Shown here piece by piece: positions 13,839 to 24,380 of a DNA stretch of 64,000 bases. A model generated the notes under the pieces. That model saw only the letters and a list, made by a program, of their open reading frames with translations, had not been told where the DNA came from and made no database searches. The stretch spans positions 434,001 through 498,000 of the forward strand of contig NC_091892.1 in assembly GCF_019399895.1 (NCBI RefSeq). Direction: 5' to 3'. The position numbers and the translations under genes are program-made. The stretch's first letter is position 1. Each line of letters starts with the position of its first letter. Source of the DNA: Cardiocondyla obscurior (lineage: Eukaryota > Arthropoda > Insecta > Hymenoptera > Formicidae).

Positions 13839-15303
13839 AAAAATATATATATATTTTACGTTTATAGAGCGCTTTCGCGAAGCCGAGGCGCGATGTCGCG
13901 GATCTGAGTCTTATCGTTAACCGGCACAATAAAAGCATAATACTTTGTTAAGCGTGTAAGCTCGCGCGGAATATCGTCGTTTATCGTTAGATCAGTATTC
14001 ACCTTTTGCTTAGCGTAAGTTAAACTAAGTCCGTTCGCGTGAGCTTGCGTCATGACGAGTCGCGAGTCGCTGTACCTCAAAAAGACTGTTTTGTTTATTT
14101 TAAATGGTATATCAGCGTATACCTTCTTTTATTACTTTTTATTGTACGTACACACGAGTTTAAACGATAGCTTAGCCCGTGGCATGCGCATTGCATAACG
14201 TTATTGATCTACTGTCGATTGTAACAGTAAACACATTACATTTACGGTGATAATATAGTGAAAATGTTTTATTTTTCTTTTTCCAAATAATGTCTATATT
14301 TGATTTTTCTCAATTTCTCCCTCCGGGGAGGGTTGAGTCCGCTCAACCCAAATTATAATCTATACCAAATATTTCCAATTTCTTGTATACGTTTACTCAA
14401 AGTAACGAAAACTGTAAACACATGTATAGTAATAAAAATGATTATTAGAAAGAGAAGTCAAGTAATATCCGGTGCATTAATTCGTTATCGATAAATAAGA
14501 TGATATTTATTGTAATGTAATGAACCGCGAGATCTTGTCATTTCCTCGTTCTTTCACTTGCACGCAAATTTAATAAAAATAATTTTTTTTTTTTTTTATA
14601 TCTTTTAAAACTCTGTATGCTTCCGGCAAAGTCGTAATAACCAGAGAAAAATAACAGTTAAGATCGATTTTTTTTTGCAATCTATGCAATATCCTTTTCA
14701 TCATTTTTATAAATATCTTTTTCAGAGGTATTAACATTTAAAATATACATTTTTCAAAAAAAAAAAACGTAACAGTATATACAAATGTACATAAAAAATC
14801 GCATGTAGTGTAATCAATATATGTTTAAGTATTACAGATTAAAAAGTTATCACAAATGTATGTATATATAATCGAGGCTTGCACTATTTTCTCTAAAATT
14901 ATTGAAACGCAATTATATAGGCAAAAACATACGTGCAAATTTGTATACTATAATATTCAATAATATCAATTACTAATACCACGTATTGATCCACTATTAA
15001 AAACAATGATTCAATTATATAAAAAATATGTTGCTTCTAATAAGGCGCTTTTTGTACAAATCTCTATTACATTTGATACATTTATACGTGCATAATTCAT
15101 TCAATAATGCAGGACGCATGTATAAATCTTAAAGAATATATAAATCAAACACATGTATACTACCTAAATACTAACAAAAGTTTGAAAAAATTATTTTCAA
15201 GTATTGGTAAATATATAACAATACTGGTGCCCAAAAATATGTTTTACATGAAATAATTGTAGCAGAATTCCAATAGTGATATATCGCTCCTAGTAAAGAT
15301 TTT

Positions 15304-15335
15304 TATCAATAATTAATAATTATTAATTATTGATA
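15304..15335. repeat. Perfect 32-bp AT palindrome
   Basis: Each half (TATCAATAATTAATAA and its complement) is 16 nt, and the match to its own reverse complement is exact with no spacer. It lies about 100 bp downstream of the stop codon of the minus-strand GEF gene, so it would be in that 3' UTR if the UTR is long enough. Confidence 0.8.
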
Positions 15336-15430
15336 CTGCATTTGAGTTAAGAAACAATAATTATCGCGATTTCAGTGTAAAGCTGTAATGCTATAAATGT
15401 ATAATTTGTATTTAAACGCAAGTTATATCG

Positions 15431-18400
15431 TTACGACTTTGGTTTAATGGGCGAGCTTAAATAATCCCGCGGGACGTAACCTTGATTACCTTCACGGTTC
15501 TCCACGAGCCACCATTCTTCATTCCCTTTCTCGTCGTGAGGTTTGAGAAGTCTTAGAGCTTGGCCGTAAGTAATGGGCAATGTACCTTGCATGTTTCCAT
15601 CAAACTCATACATTGCGTAGTAAAACTAAAAATTGAATCGAGTTAATAGAAAAATATTGAAGCATAATATTGTCGTAACATAACAAAAAGACACCAACTT
15701 CATTAGGTACATTCTGATACATCTGAACTTTCGGCGTTTCAGGAACGTTGGTATAATTGTGGTCCACTTTAGTTTCTTGATCTAATAAAAGTAAATCCTG
15801 CAGATGTGACAAAGATTGCTTCTTGATTTCTTTTTCTGGAGAATCCAACGACATTAGATTCGGAGGGCTGGTACTTTTTCTCCCAGGAGCGGCGACATTC
15901 GACGCAGTTGAATCACGATGGATGATCTGATTCTGTCGCTGAACCGGTCTCAGTTTTTGAGACGGTAAAAATCCCTGAGTGACTCCATTATCAACATACC
16001 ATCTTGTTATATCTCCCATTGGATCTTGTTTTTTTATGACTCCGACCAACGTACCTCTCGTAGCATCCATATCCAAGACAGACGTACTTACAATATCGTC
16101 GACTGCCACGTACAATTTGTCCGCCGTGTATTTATCTCTGAGCACAGATCTCTGTTCTTCAGTCTGTTTACACAATTGCGATTGGCTCTCGTCCACTCGA
16201 TTATTCGTGCCGGCAAATGTAAAGCGTGTCATTTGATTCCATATTAAATTATGATTTACGAGAAATGATTCGAGCACGTCCTGCGATGACAGATGTGGTG
16301 ATGTCTAAAAAAAAGACATTATCTTTAGTTTGTTCTCGAATTATATATCTGATTAAAGATTAATTAAGTTCCATCCAAATACCTCGCAAAGAGTTAAATA
16401 TTGTTTTGTAATTCTTCCGCTTAATAATTTTCGAGCTCCAGCGAAAGCATTTATGCAGTTAACTAAAATATTTGTCGCCGCGTCCAACAATATAGGCAAT
16501 TCTTCCAGTAATTGCTGATTCAAAGCTTCATAATTACTCTTGGCAGTAAATAATTCTTCTTGTACCTAAAACAACGTATAATGATATAGAAAAAAAAAAA
16601 GTAATTGTAAGAGAAACATGCTCGCAACAAAAAAAAAAAAACAAGGCAACAAGACAATTACAATTTTTGATTCTTTATATTTCTCACTCTTTGAAATGGC
16701 AGCATCGTAATCTAGTAATTTGTCGTGTCTCTTCGATACTAATACCGCCGGCCCTTCCAATAGCGTCGTCAAGGAATGTAATGGTGCGCTAACTCTTTTT
16801 TCAATGCACGACTTAAAATCCCGCATATATTGCGACCAAATTGTGGATCTTATATCTTGCAACTTTTTCACCTCCCCGGTCGGATTTTCCTGATAGTAAT
16901 GAACGAGCATTTCGACTATTGCCTCACCGGACATGGCTTCATCGTTCAGATATATGATGCACTGTTCAACATCTTTCACTAATTGCCATGTACATTTTTC
17001 GATTGACCGAAACTGCTTCTCGAGCTCTTCGAATTCGATGTCACTCGCGACGTTCGTCAATCCCAGACTCGCCGATAATCGCGTGCTTAATCTCATTGAC
17101 ATCTTCGCCACCGAGTGCATATTTAATTTTGACATTTTACTAATTAGGGTATTATCGTTATCTAAATACTTGGACACAATATCTTTCCTTCGCTTATATT
17201 CATTGATGTAACTGGCCACACTTGTCATAACTTCCCACGCTTCCAATATAGCTGCTTTGTCGGGATGATTGTCTTCTGTGCACTAAAAATTATTTTCCAT
17301 GCAGGAAAATATTACAATGCGATATAATTTTGAATACACACATGCGTATAAATATTTATCTGAAAAGTAATCTAAATTCAATTTCGCAAATGTTGCTAAA
17401 GTCGATATGTACCAATTCATGTGCACTTAATTAAAATATATATTTTAGAATTGGACTTTTGCTATCTTCTAAATAAATTGTCCACACAATTCTGTTATGT
17501 AATTAATGTTATTACTTACCTTTATTAATTCATACAATATTAGCGGATACTTCAAAATTCTCTGAACCGGCTTGATTAAAATAGAACTCATGTCAAAGCA
17601 AGCAATCTGACGACGTAATGTCTCAATGCCCTTATTAAATACTTTCATTATCTCTTCATTATTTTCATACTGAAATACAAATGAACAAAATTTGATTACG
17701 TGACTTGAAATTATTTTACAACTTTCGTCACAAGTTCTATTAAAAATTTTTGCTACGTGTATATAAAATACCTTTTTTAACAAAGCTAATGCAGCTTCGT
17801 GATTTCCACAATACTTTACGTAGACGTTCTTCATTTTCTCCGCCATTTTTACAAAGCAAGGCCCAACTGTTTGTAAGCTCTCGTCGCAGCCTTTCATAGT
17901 TCTTAAAATCATATCCAACAACTCTTCAGCAACGTGAATAACTTCCAAAATATTTCCAAATAATGTAGCGACGTCGATACCCTTCGATTCGAGGAAATTC
18001 GGATTGTGCAAGTTAAACGTTTCGTACGTTAATTTTAGATCGCGAACATATTCTTTTTCCGTCATAACTAATTCCGATATTACATTCTGTCGTTGATCCG
18101 CATGCTTTTGCTTCATGTTTGCAGTACTGTCGACCGTGCATTTATTTTCGCACGCTTCATTTCTTTGAGCAAATACCTGACCGTTTGCAACAGTTTCTTT
18201 TTGTAACGGTACTCTACCTGGAGTTGGAGCTGGTGGTGCTGGCCTGTGCGGTTGCGACAGTCTTTTCGGATTTTGTTCCTCGCTTACAACAGGGTTCGCC
18301 TCTTTATGCCTAATCATCACAAAATCTTCAAAGTCTTCTAAATTCGACTCTTGCAAACTGTCTAGAGAATGCTTGAACACCGAGCTCAGATATTCTCGAG

Positions 18401-19981
18401 GGCACAAACCAACCAAGCCACTCTGACTTTTTACCTTCACCCAATCTTCATTAGTCATCTCTATCACGGTGACGTTCTCGCCCTCGTGGACATTTAAATC
18501 ACCGTCCATTTGCGCGTCAAAAGTATATAGTACTTTTACAGTAACGCCGGGCTCCAGAGCATCCTTTTTTGCAGGAATTACTTCAGATTGGGCCTGGGGT
18601 CGATTCGCTTCTACACAATCGACTATGATATTGACGTAAGACGACGGAAAAATCCCTTTAATACCGTCAATTGTACCTTCTATCCACTCGGAATCAATGT
18701 GTCTAGTGAGATGTACCACTTCGTCTGCTCCAAAGCTTAACTCGTTCGGAAACTGTGCGTTAAATGGGTATAACGTTACAGCGTACGGTTTAACATCGAC
18801 CGAATTGACATGATTACTATACCGCATGGGTTCCGTATTATTGGTTACTGTCAACACCTCTGGGAATAAATCAAAATAGTTTGGCGCAGGTTCGTCTGTC
18901 GGCATGTTTAAGTTTGCATAAGAATGCATAGATGTTTCACCAAAATCTTTATAGATTATGCCATCGTCAACCGGGAGGGATGCAAGATTGCTCTGAGTAG
19001 TAAACGTCATTTCTCTTTGATCAACTTGATCTTGCTCCATATCTATATAAGATATAAATCCTTCAGGGAATATGCCTTCTCTACCATCTTCTGTGACTCC
19101 ACGACACCAACCGTCGTCTAAGATCTCTGTTACAACAACTATATCTCCTGCAATTAGATCCAACTCTTCGTCAAGCTGTGCCTTTAATGTCGTTTTCACT
19201 TTGGCTTTTTTTCTAATTGATTTTGCTCTTTTTTTGATTGTTTTCTATAAAAAAAAAATATATATATATACATATATATATATTGTATTTTGTAAAAAAT
19301 TATACAGAATTACCATAATCCAGTATTCCATTAGAAAGTTAATGTTCTACCTTTATTAACATTGTATCCAGTTCCCAAGTATGCGTCATTGGAAACATTC
19401 CATTTCTAGAGCTTGTTCTACCCATGCACCATCCTGATCCTACATCCCTTGTGCCAATTATGAGTTCTCCTAACGAGATAATATTTACTTCAATTATTAT
19501 TAATTTTTATAATATTAAAACTTAAAAAATCATAGTTACACCCTTTATACTTATAAAAATAATTTCACTTTTCTAAAAAAATTTCTAACACGATGACGAT
19601 AATCATACCTTCTGCAAAAGCTAAATCTCCAGCTTCCTGTCCTGGAAAGCTAGCTATTGAAATAAACAGTCTTTCTGTTTCGTTCAAGTGAGGAATTTCC
19701 ACTTTGTGAAGATGGCTTAAGGGAAACTTGCCAACCTTGTCTTGAGATTGACCATGGCACCAGTGTTTATCCACAATTTCATACACCTGAAATAGGATAA
19801 CAGAGTAACAAATCTAATCACTCTCAGCTGTTTACAATGTTTACACCTGAATCGCTCGTTAGGTTAGGCGTCAAAAAGAAATCGCGAATACCAGAAAGTA
19901 ATGGCCCTTGGAGAGACTGAGCTCTCCGTCGACGGTGGTAAAGAAGTCATGAAGCACCCTCGCTAGCGTCCCCGGCTCCAT
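15431..19981 (-). CDS. DNMBP: Tuba/dynamin-binding-protein-like Rho GEF (SH3-DH-BAR-SH3)
   Basis: Nine exons on the minus strand: 19981-19892, 19786-19609, 19469-19351, 19244-17772, 17669-17520, 17282-16662, 16565-16383, 16304-15699 and 15625-15431. Together they encode 1204 aa, and phases agree at every junction. The start MEPGTLARVL aligns with the known start of vertebrate Tuba, directly at SH3-1. Domains by residue: SH3 about 1-60, 67-125, 143-198, 283-336 and 364-418; proline-rich RPAPPAPTPGRVP about 463-475; DH about 514-690 (TEKEYVRDL, KPVQRILKYPLIL); BAR about 700-930; SH3 about 997-1060 and 1141-1199. The ALYDF, WC/WI/WV and Y(V/L)-type SH3 signatures are visible. Vertebrate Tuba activates Cdc42, binds dynamin through its N-terminal SH3 domains and links curved membrane to actin at junctions and endocytic sites. 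This copy has five rather than four N-terminal SH3 domains by my reading. The donor of exon 8 is the non-canonical-looking GTTGGT. The promoter region is shared with the divergent GTPase gene. Confidence 0.9.
17670..17771 (-). other. Stop-free 102-nt intron in the DH domain of the GEF gene
   Basis: The fourth coding exon ends ALALLKK at a GTATTT donor and the next starts YENNEEIMK after TTTGTATTTCAG. The 102 nt between are a multiple of three with no in-frame stop, so a naive reading frame runs through. Removing them restores a continuous DH helix, while the 34 intron-encoded residues are Phe/Ile/Lys-rich and do not look like DH sequence. Confidence 0.75.
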
Positions 19982-20387
19982 TTCCTCTGCGTCGCGCTTG
20001 CATCCGTTGAACTCGCGATACTGTGACGCGCGAACGCAGCTGTAATCACTGCGCGGAGGTAAAGAGCTTGAAGGACTTTGACAGCCGATACCGCTTCGAT
20101 AACTACTGCTCGTCACGTGGCTGCCACTCGATAACAAAAAGCAAAGTGCATGTTTTAAAATACCTAATGTTATTAAAATGTACCCTAACAATCGAGTAAA
20201 TAATATTTCTCAATTATTATAATTACAATACGAGGCCGCGCCATTTGCACCAGCGTGTATCGAGACATTTAAGTATCGCGAATTGTGAGTATGTTATGGG
20301 TGCTTTTCAGCAATGTGCACAGGCGACATTGTGTGACACACAGATACCCTGTGTCGATACTGCAACTGTGAGGAGTGTGAAGCACCC

Positions 20388-20820
20388 TATATCAGAGAGC
20401 CGAACTCGGAATCGCGGCTTCCACGTGTACAAATACATAGAGGCTCGTTCGTGTGAAGCCAGCGTTTCGGCTGCCGTCGGATAGGAGAAAAGGCCAGAGC
20501 TATACACTGTCTGTCCTACTCTTTCGCGGCGTCGCCGGCAATTGCAGCTTCTCGGTAACATTCAACGACAAGTCAGACATTATTAAATTATAAAATATTT
20601 ATTTTACTGTTAAGTTTTATATGTCTGCTCTCATGTTATAACTCGGCGATGTTACCGAGAAGCTGCAATTGCCGGCGACGCCGCGAAAGAGTAGGACAGA
20701 CAGTGTATAGCTCTGGCCTTTTCTCCTATCCGACGGCAGCCGAAACGCTGGCTTCACACGGACGAGCCTCTGTATTTGTACACATGGAAGCCGCGATTCC
20801 GAGTTGGACTCTCTTCCCTA
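20388..20820. repeat. Near-perfect inverted repeat in a divergent promoter region
   Basis: The arms are about 20388-20561 and 20649-20820 with an 87-bp AT-rich spacer. The inner 112 bp (20450-20561 against 20649-20760) are exact reverse complements. Beyond that only scattered substitutions and a 2-nt indel are seen until similarity fades at the outer ends. The arms are GC-rich against an AT-rich background. The GEF gene starts to the left on minus and the GTPase to the right on plus, so each gene has the same sequence upstream in the same relative orientation. It may be a duplicated promoter/5' UTR block, a palindromic element or an assembly artefact. Confidence 0.85.
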
Positions 20821-21333
20821 TATTACGAAATCAGCTGACTGCAGGCTTCGCTTGCATTAATTGCACGTCGATTGTTTTGCACAATTTACGAGCAACATTT
20901 TACGCACATATGTGTAGTGCACGTGAGTAGTTCTTACAAGATGAATTATATCGTATATCGTGTATAATATGACGAAGAACCCCAATCGACACCGTTGCCG
21001 GTGACTGCCGGTGATATAACCTCGCACAGATGTATCAATTTTTCTAGAATTCTTGATAATCTAGATTCTTTATTATTAAATAATTATGAAATAATTGTTG
21101 CGTTCCTTGAATCCAATCAATGGGTATATTTTTTTTTTTTTATTATTTATAAGCTTTGACATTTATATTAATTATTTCTCTTGTAATTTTTATGTTTTAG
21201 TGCACCTGGCAGAAACTGAAACAAACAGTGACTTTACTTGATATAATTATAATGCTGTTAAATGTTTTGTATAATTTATATAGATAGCAATTGCTACATT
21301 AAGTATAGAAACTAATGATATATTTCTTGCAAA
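20649..21333 (+). promoter_or_regulatory. 5' UTR region of the GTPase gene with a predicted UTR intron
   Basis: A consensus donor CAC|GTGAGT follows 20922, and an acceptor TATGTTTTAG ends at 21200. Removing 20923-21200 leaves a leader that begins in or near the right arm of the inverted repeat and reaches the ATG at 21334. An in-frame TGA lies a few codons before that ATG, so it is the first usable start in its frame. The unspliced upstream exon carries an open frame from ATG 20649 (MLPRSCNCRRRRERV start); this is probably a uORF or chance frame rather than protein, since its first half is simply the repeat arm. Confidence 0.45.
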
Positions 21334-23082
21334 ATGCAGTGTGCACACAAAATCTTGAATATTGCTTATCAAAATCTACGAGGATGTAATGCAACTGATA
21401 TGGCTCTTAAAAGCTTAGGAGTACAAAATGTTATTTATCGTCTGAATCATGATTCTGAAAAATACATGTCTATGGAAAATGAAGAGGAGAATAGAAAATA
21501 CACCGAGATTACCAATGAATACTTAGGTACTGTGGCTGGTGGGCATAGGACATTTATTTTACAGCCATACGTGAAATGGGGCAAAGACAAGAAAAGGAAC
21601 ACCTCACCCGAGTTGCAAATGGCTGAGGCTGTAGCACTGATAAACACCTTACCTAATTGGTGTGTAGTTGGGGCAAAGTATGCCCCATTACTTACTTTAC
21701 AGAGAAAACATCTCCTGGGTACTGGTGCGCTGGACGATCTGAAAACAGAACTGAGCCAATGCGAGAACCCTAGCGCCTTATTTATTAGCACTAATCTGTT
21801 GAAATTTGTCCAGATCAGAACGTTGGAGAAGATCTTTGATCTGCCGGTGTATGATCGTTACTCTATAGTAATACATATATTCCGCGAACACGCCAAGACC
21901 ACAGAGGCAAAGCTACAGGTAGCATTAGCCGAGATACCGTACATTCGGAAAAAAATGCTTGAAACGTGCGTTACTCGTAGTGGCGCAATAAACATGACAG
22001 AGCAAATGAAACTGATCCTTGATAGCAAAGAGAAGAAATTGAAAGGCGAATTAAAAAAGCTGCGCCAGCATCGACTCAGCATTAGGAGTAAGCGTAAGAA
22101 GTATGGCTTTCCCACAGTCGCTGTGGTTGGTTACACGAATGCAGGGAAAACGTCTCTGATAAAAGCACTCACAGATGACAGTTCTTTACAACCTAGAGAC
22201 AAGTTATTCGCAACTCTCGACACAACTGCACATCAGGGCATTCTACCCAACAAGCTGAAAATCTTGTATATGGACACTATTGGGTTCATTCAAGACGTCC
22301 CGGAAACTCTGATTGAACCATTTATCGTGACTTTAGAGGATGCCATCACTGCTGTACGTTAATCTCGCATTGATTGTCTCCTTTTTTTTTCTTTTTTTGT
22401 AAGTAACTCTATCGGATAAATATGCATTTGTCTTTAATTTAATTAATTTTCTTTACTTTTTTTTTTTTTAATAAATAAGAATGCATAATATATTATTTAT
22501 TAGGTAAAGTTATCAACAAGTTTAAATCGGCTCTCAGTTTTCTTTTAATAAAATTTCCCAATATTAAAAAATTTTCTGTTTTAGGACCTGGTAATTCATA
22601 TATACGACGTCAGTCATCCGGATATGAAAGCGCAATATCAGCATGTTCAAGAAACGATTAAATCAATGGTAGATGATCGTCCCGTAATCGACGTCGCCAA
22701 TAAATGTGACCTTGTTCGAAGCGATTGCATACCCAAGAATGCGATTGGCGTTTCCGCGACAAATTTGATAGGTGAGACCAGAATTCATTATTATCACTTG
22801 ATAACGCAATGCAATTAAAATGCGTCTATTTTAGAATAATTTGAAACCTTTACAGGAATCGACTTGTTGCGATTAAAAGTGCAGGAGGTTCTTTTGCCTG
22901 CTACTGGATTATTAAGTATACGCGTCAGAGTAAAAGCGGGTAGCGTTGCGTCCAGCTGGCTGTACAAAATGACGACGGTGACGAACGCCGAGCCAGATCC
23001 AGACAACGCTCAGTATTTGGTTTTGCAAGTTCTTGCTACTCCGGTTGATATTCAAAAGTTTAAAAAATTTTTAAAACAATAA
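21334..23082 (+). CDS. GTPBP6: HflX-family GTP-binding protein, GTPBP6-like
   Basis: Three exons (21334-22353, 22585-22771, 22856-23082) in matching phases encode 477 aa, close to the roughly 500 aa of animal GTPBP6. An HflX N-terminal domain (about 95-200) carries the signature DRYSIVIHIFREHAKTTEAK at 174-193. A Lys/Arg-rich linker helix follows. The Ras-like G domain shows G1 GYTNAGKTS (266-274), a TT switch near 297, G3 DTIGF (314-318), G4 NKCD (379-382) and G5 SAT (397-399). The C-terminal tail is the usual small domain ending FKKFLKQ. Bacterial HflX splits stalled 70S ribosomes, and human GTPBP6 acts in mitochondrial ribosome recycling and large-subunit assembly. A mitochondrial place of action is inferred; the N-terminus is basic but no clear cleavage site is seen. 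Its promoter is shared with the divergent Tuba-like gene. Confidence 0.92.
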
Positions 23083-23138
23083 ATTTCTACAACATTTTAC
23101 CCTGTTTGCTCAATAGTCTCTTCTTTTTTTTTGACACA

Positions 23139-23144
23139 ATAAAA
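23139..23144 (+). terminator. Polyadenylation signal AATAAA of the GTPase gene
   Basis: A consensus AATAAA 57 nt after the stop codon. A second hexamer overlaps the stop itself (about 23080). The 3' UTR is therefore probably under 100 nt. Confidence 0.55.
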
Positions 23145-24248
23145 AAGCGGTACTTTTTTTAAAGATCTAAAATAGATATGTACAATTAGAGATGAGAAGA
23201 TTCCAATGACATGATAAAAATACAAAACTTACAAAATTTATTTATCTATTTTAAATATCGAGAAAATATTTTTAGAAAAATTATTTTATTGATTTTGTAG
23301 CCAAAAAAATAAGTTTTTTTTTATAAATTTTTAAATTTAATAAAAGTTTTATATTAAAAGAGAACGTTTTATTCCTAATGTTGAACATAAATTCACAAAA
23401 CGTGACTTATTCGTATATGTATGTGGCAATTCAGTTAATCGAAAAATAAAGTCGAAGATAAAAAAATAGTTGAGATGAAACGGAAACAGAACTTATCGAC
23501 TGTCACTTTTTTCGCGGTTCTCTCTTTTCCTCTAAGGGCCGAATATTCAGTCTAACTGCAGAGGCTCGAGTGTGAGGACGCGTCCGTAATCGCTCCGCAA
23601 TTACGCGTATTTTCGACCGCGGATAGCATAGTCTCGTAAACGAATAAGTGTCGACGTCGTCGACTCGGGAACGAACAATCATCCGTGCTCTTCTGTCATT
23701 CATTCTACTCATCGTTCTGTACTCGTCGTTTGTTTTGTGCCTCGAAAAAGTGCCTCGGACCGACAAGATTATGCAGCGCGCACGGAGCGTCCGACGTGAA
23801 TTGCGCGGTAATTGCGTCGGGCATTTCCGAGCTCCCATTACAATTTTTTTCGGCAGGTTCCGGAAACTGCCATTTTCAGAGCGCGGGAAGATCCGCCCCT
23901 CGCCCGTCTTCTTTGTCGCGGCCGAGATTATCATCTCATTTCGGGCAAAGGATTCTTGAGACACTCGAGGAAAATCAAGTTACGCGAGGAACATTTCGTA
24001 TCGCGGCCCGTCTCGTTCGCCTACCTGGCGCGGAAAGACACGGCGCGGCGGATATAAGCAACGCTACGAATATCGAGGGTGCAAATTTATATGATCGTTC
24101 GTCGCGCTTCTAATTTTAATTATAAAAAATCGCCGCGATAATCCACCGTCATTCTCTCGGTCGTTCGTCTCTCTCGAGTGATTTTGAGTGCTACAAGATC
24201 AGGATAATCCGTCAGGATACACGTCAGGATAATCCGGAATACTGCCGT

Positions 24249-24275
24249 GGAAGGAAGGAAGGAAGGAAGGAAGGA
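24249..24275. repeat. (GGAA)n microsatellite
   Basis: About six tandem GGAA units. They produce the Phe/Leu/Pro/Ser pattern in the minus-strand open frame covering it. Confidence 0.9.
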
Positions 24276-24359
24276 TGAGTGGATGTCGAACACAGTCTGC
24301 CATCGATCACTCAATTGTAAATATTCTATTTTTTTATTAATTAATATCTGAACCTAATG

Positions 24360-24380
24360 ACGCGCGCGAAGCGCGCGCTC
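24360..24380. repeat. CGCGCG-rich short hairpin
   Basis: GCGCGCG and CGCGCGC arms separated by AA form a GC-only stem in otherwise AT-rich DNA; short but unusually CpG-dense. Confidence 0.5.

Larger units (their letters stand above)
10956..15430. other. Convergent 3' intergenic region
   Basis: Lies between the stop codons of the dehydrogenase (plus) and the Tuba-like GEF (minus), so it holds both 3' UTRs. An AATAAA is at 11618-11623, but no cleavage site can be assigned. The rest is AT-rich with an (AT)n tract at 13365-13416, an AT-rich hairpin at 13759-13838 and a 32-bp palindrome at 15304-15335. A 72-codon minus frame at 13862-14080 has no recognisable homology or splice context. Confidence 0.55.

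Noticed and set aside
23503..24113. Overlapping frames of 81-153 codons on both strands downstream of the GTPase gene
   Set aside because: A CpG-rich patch open in several frames at once; Arg/Ser-rich sequence without motif, and no splice link to neighbours.
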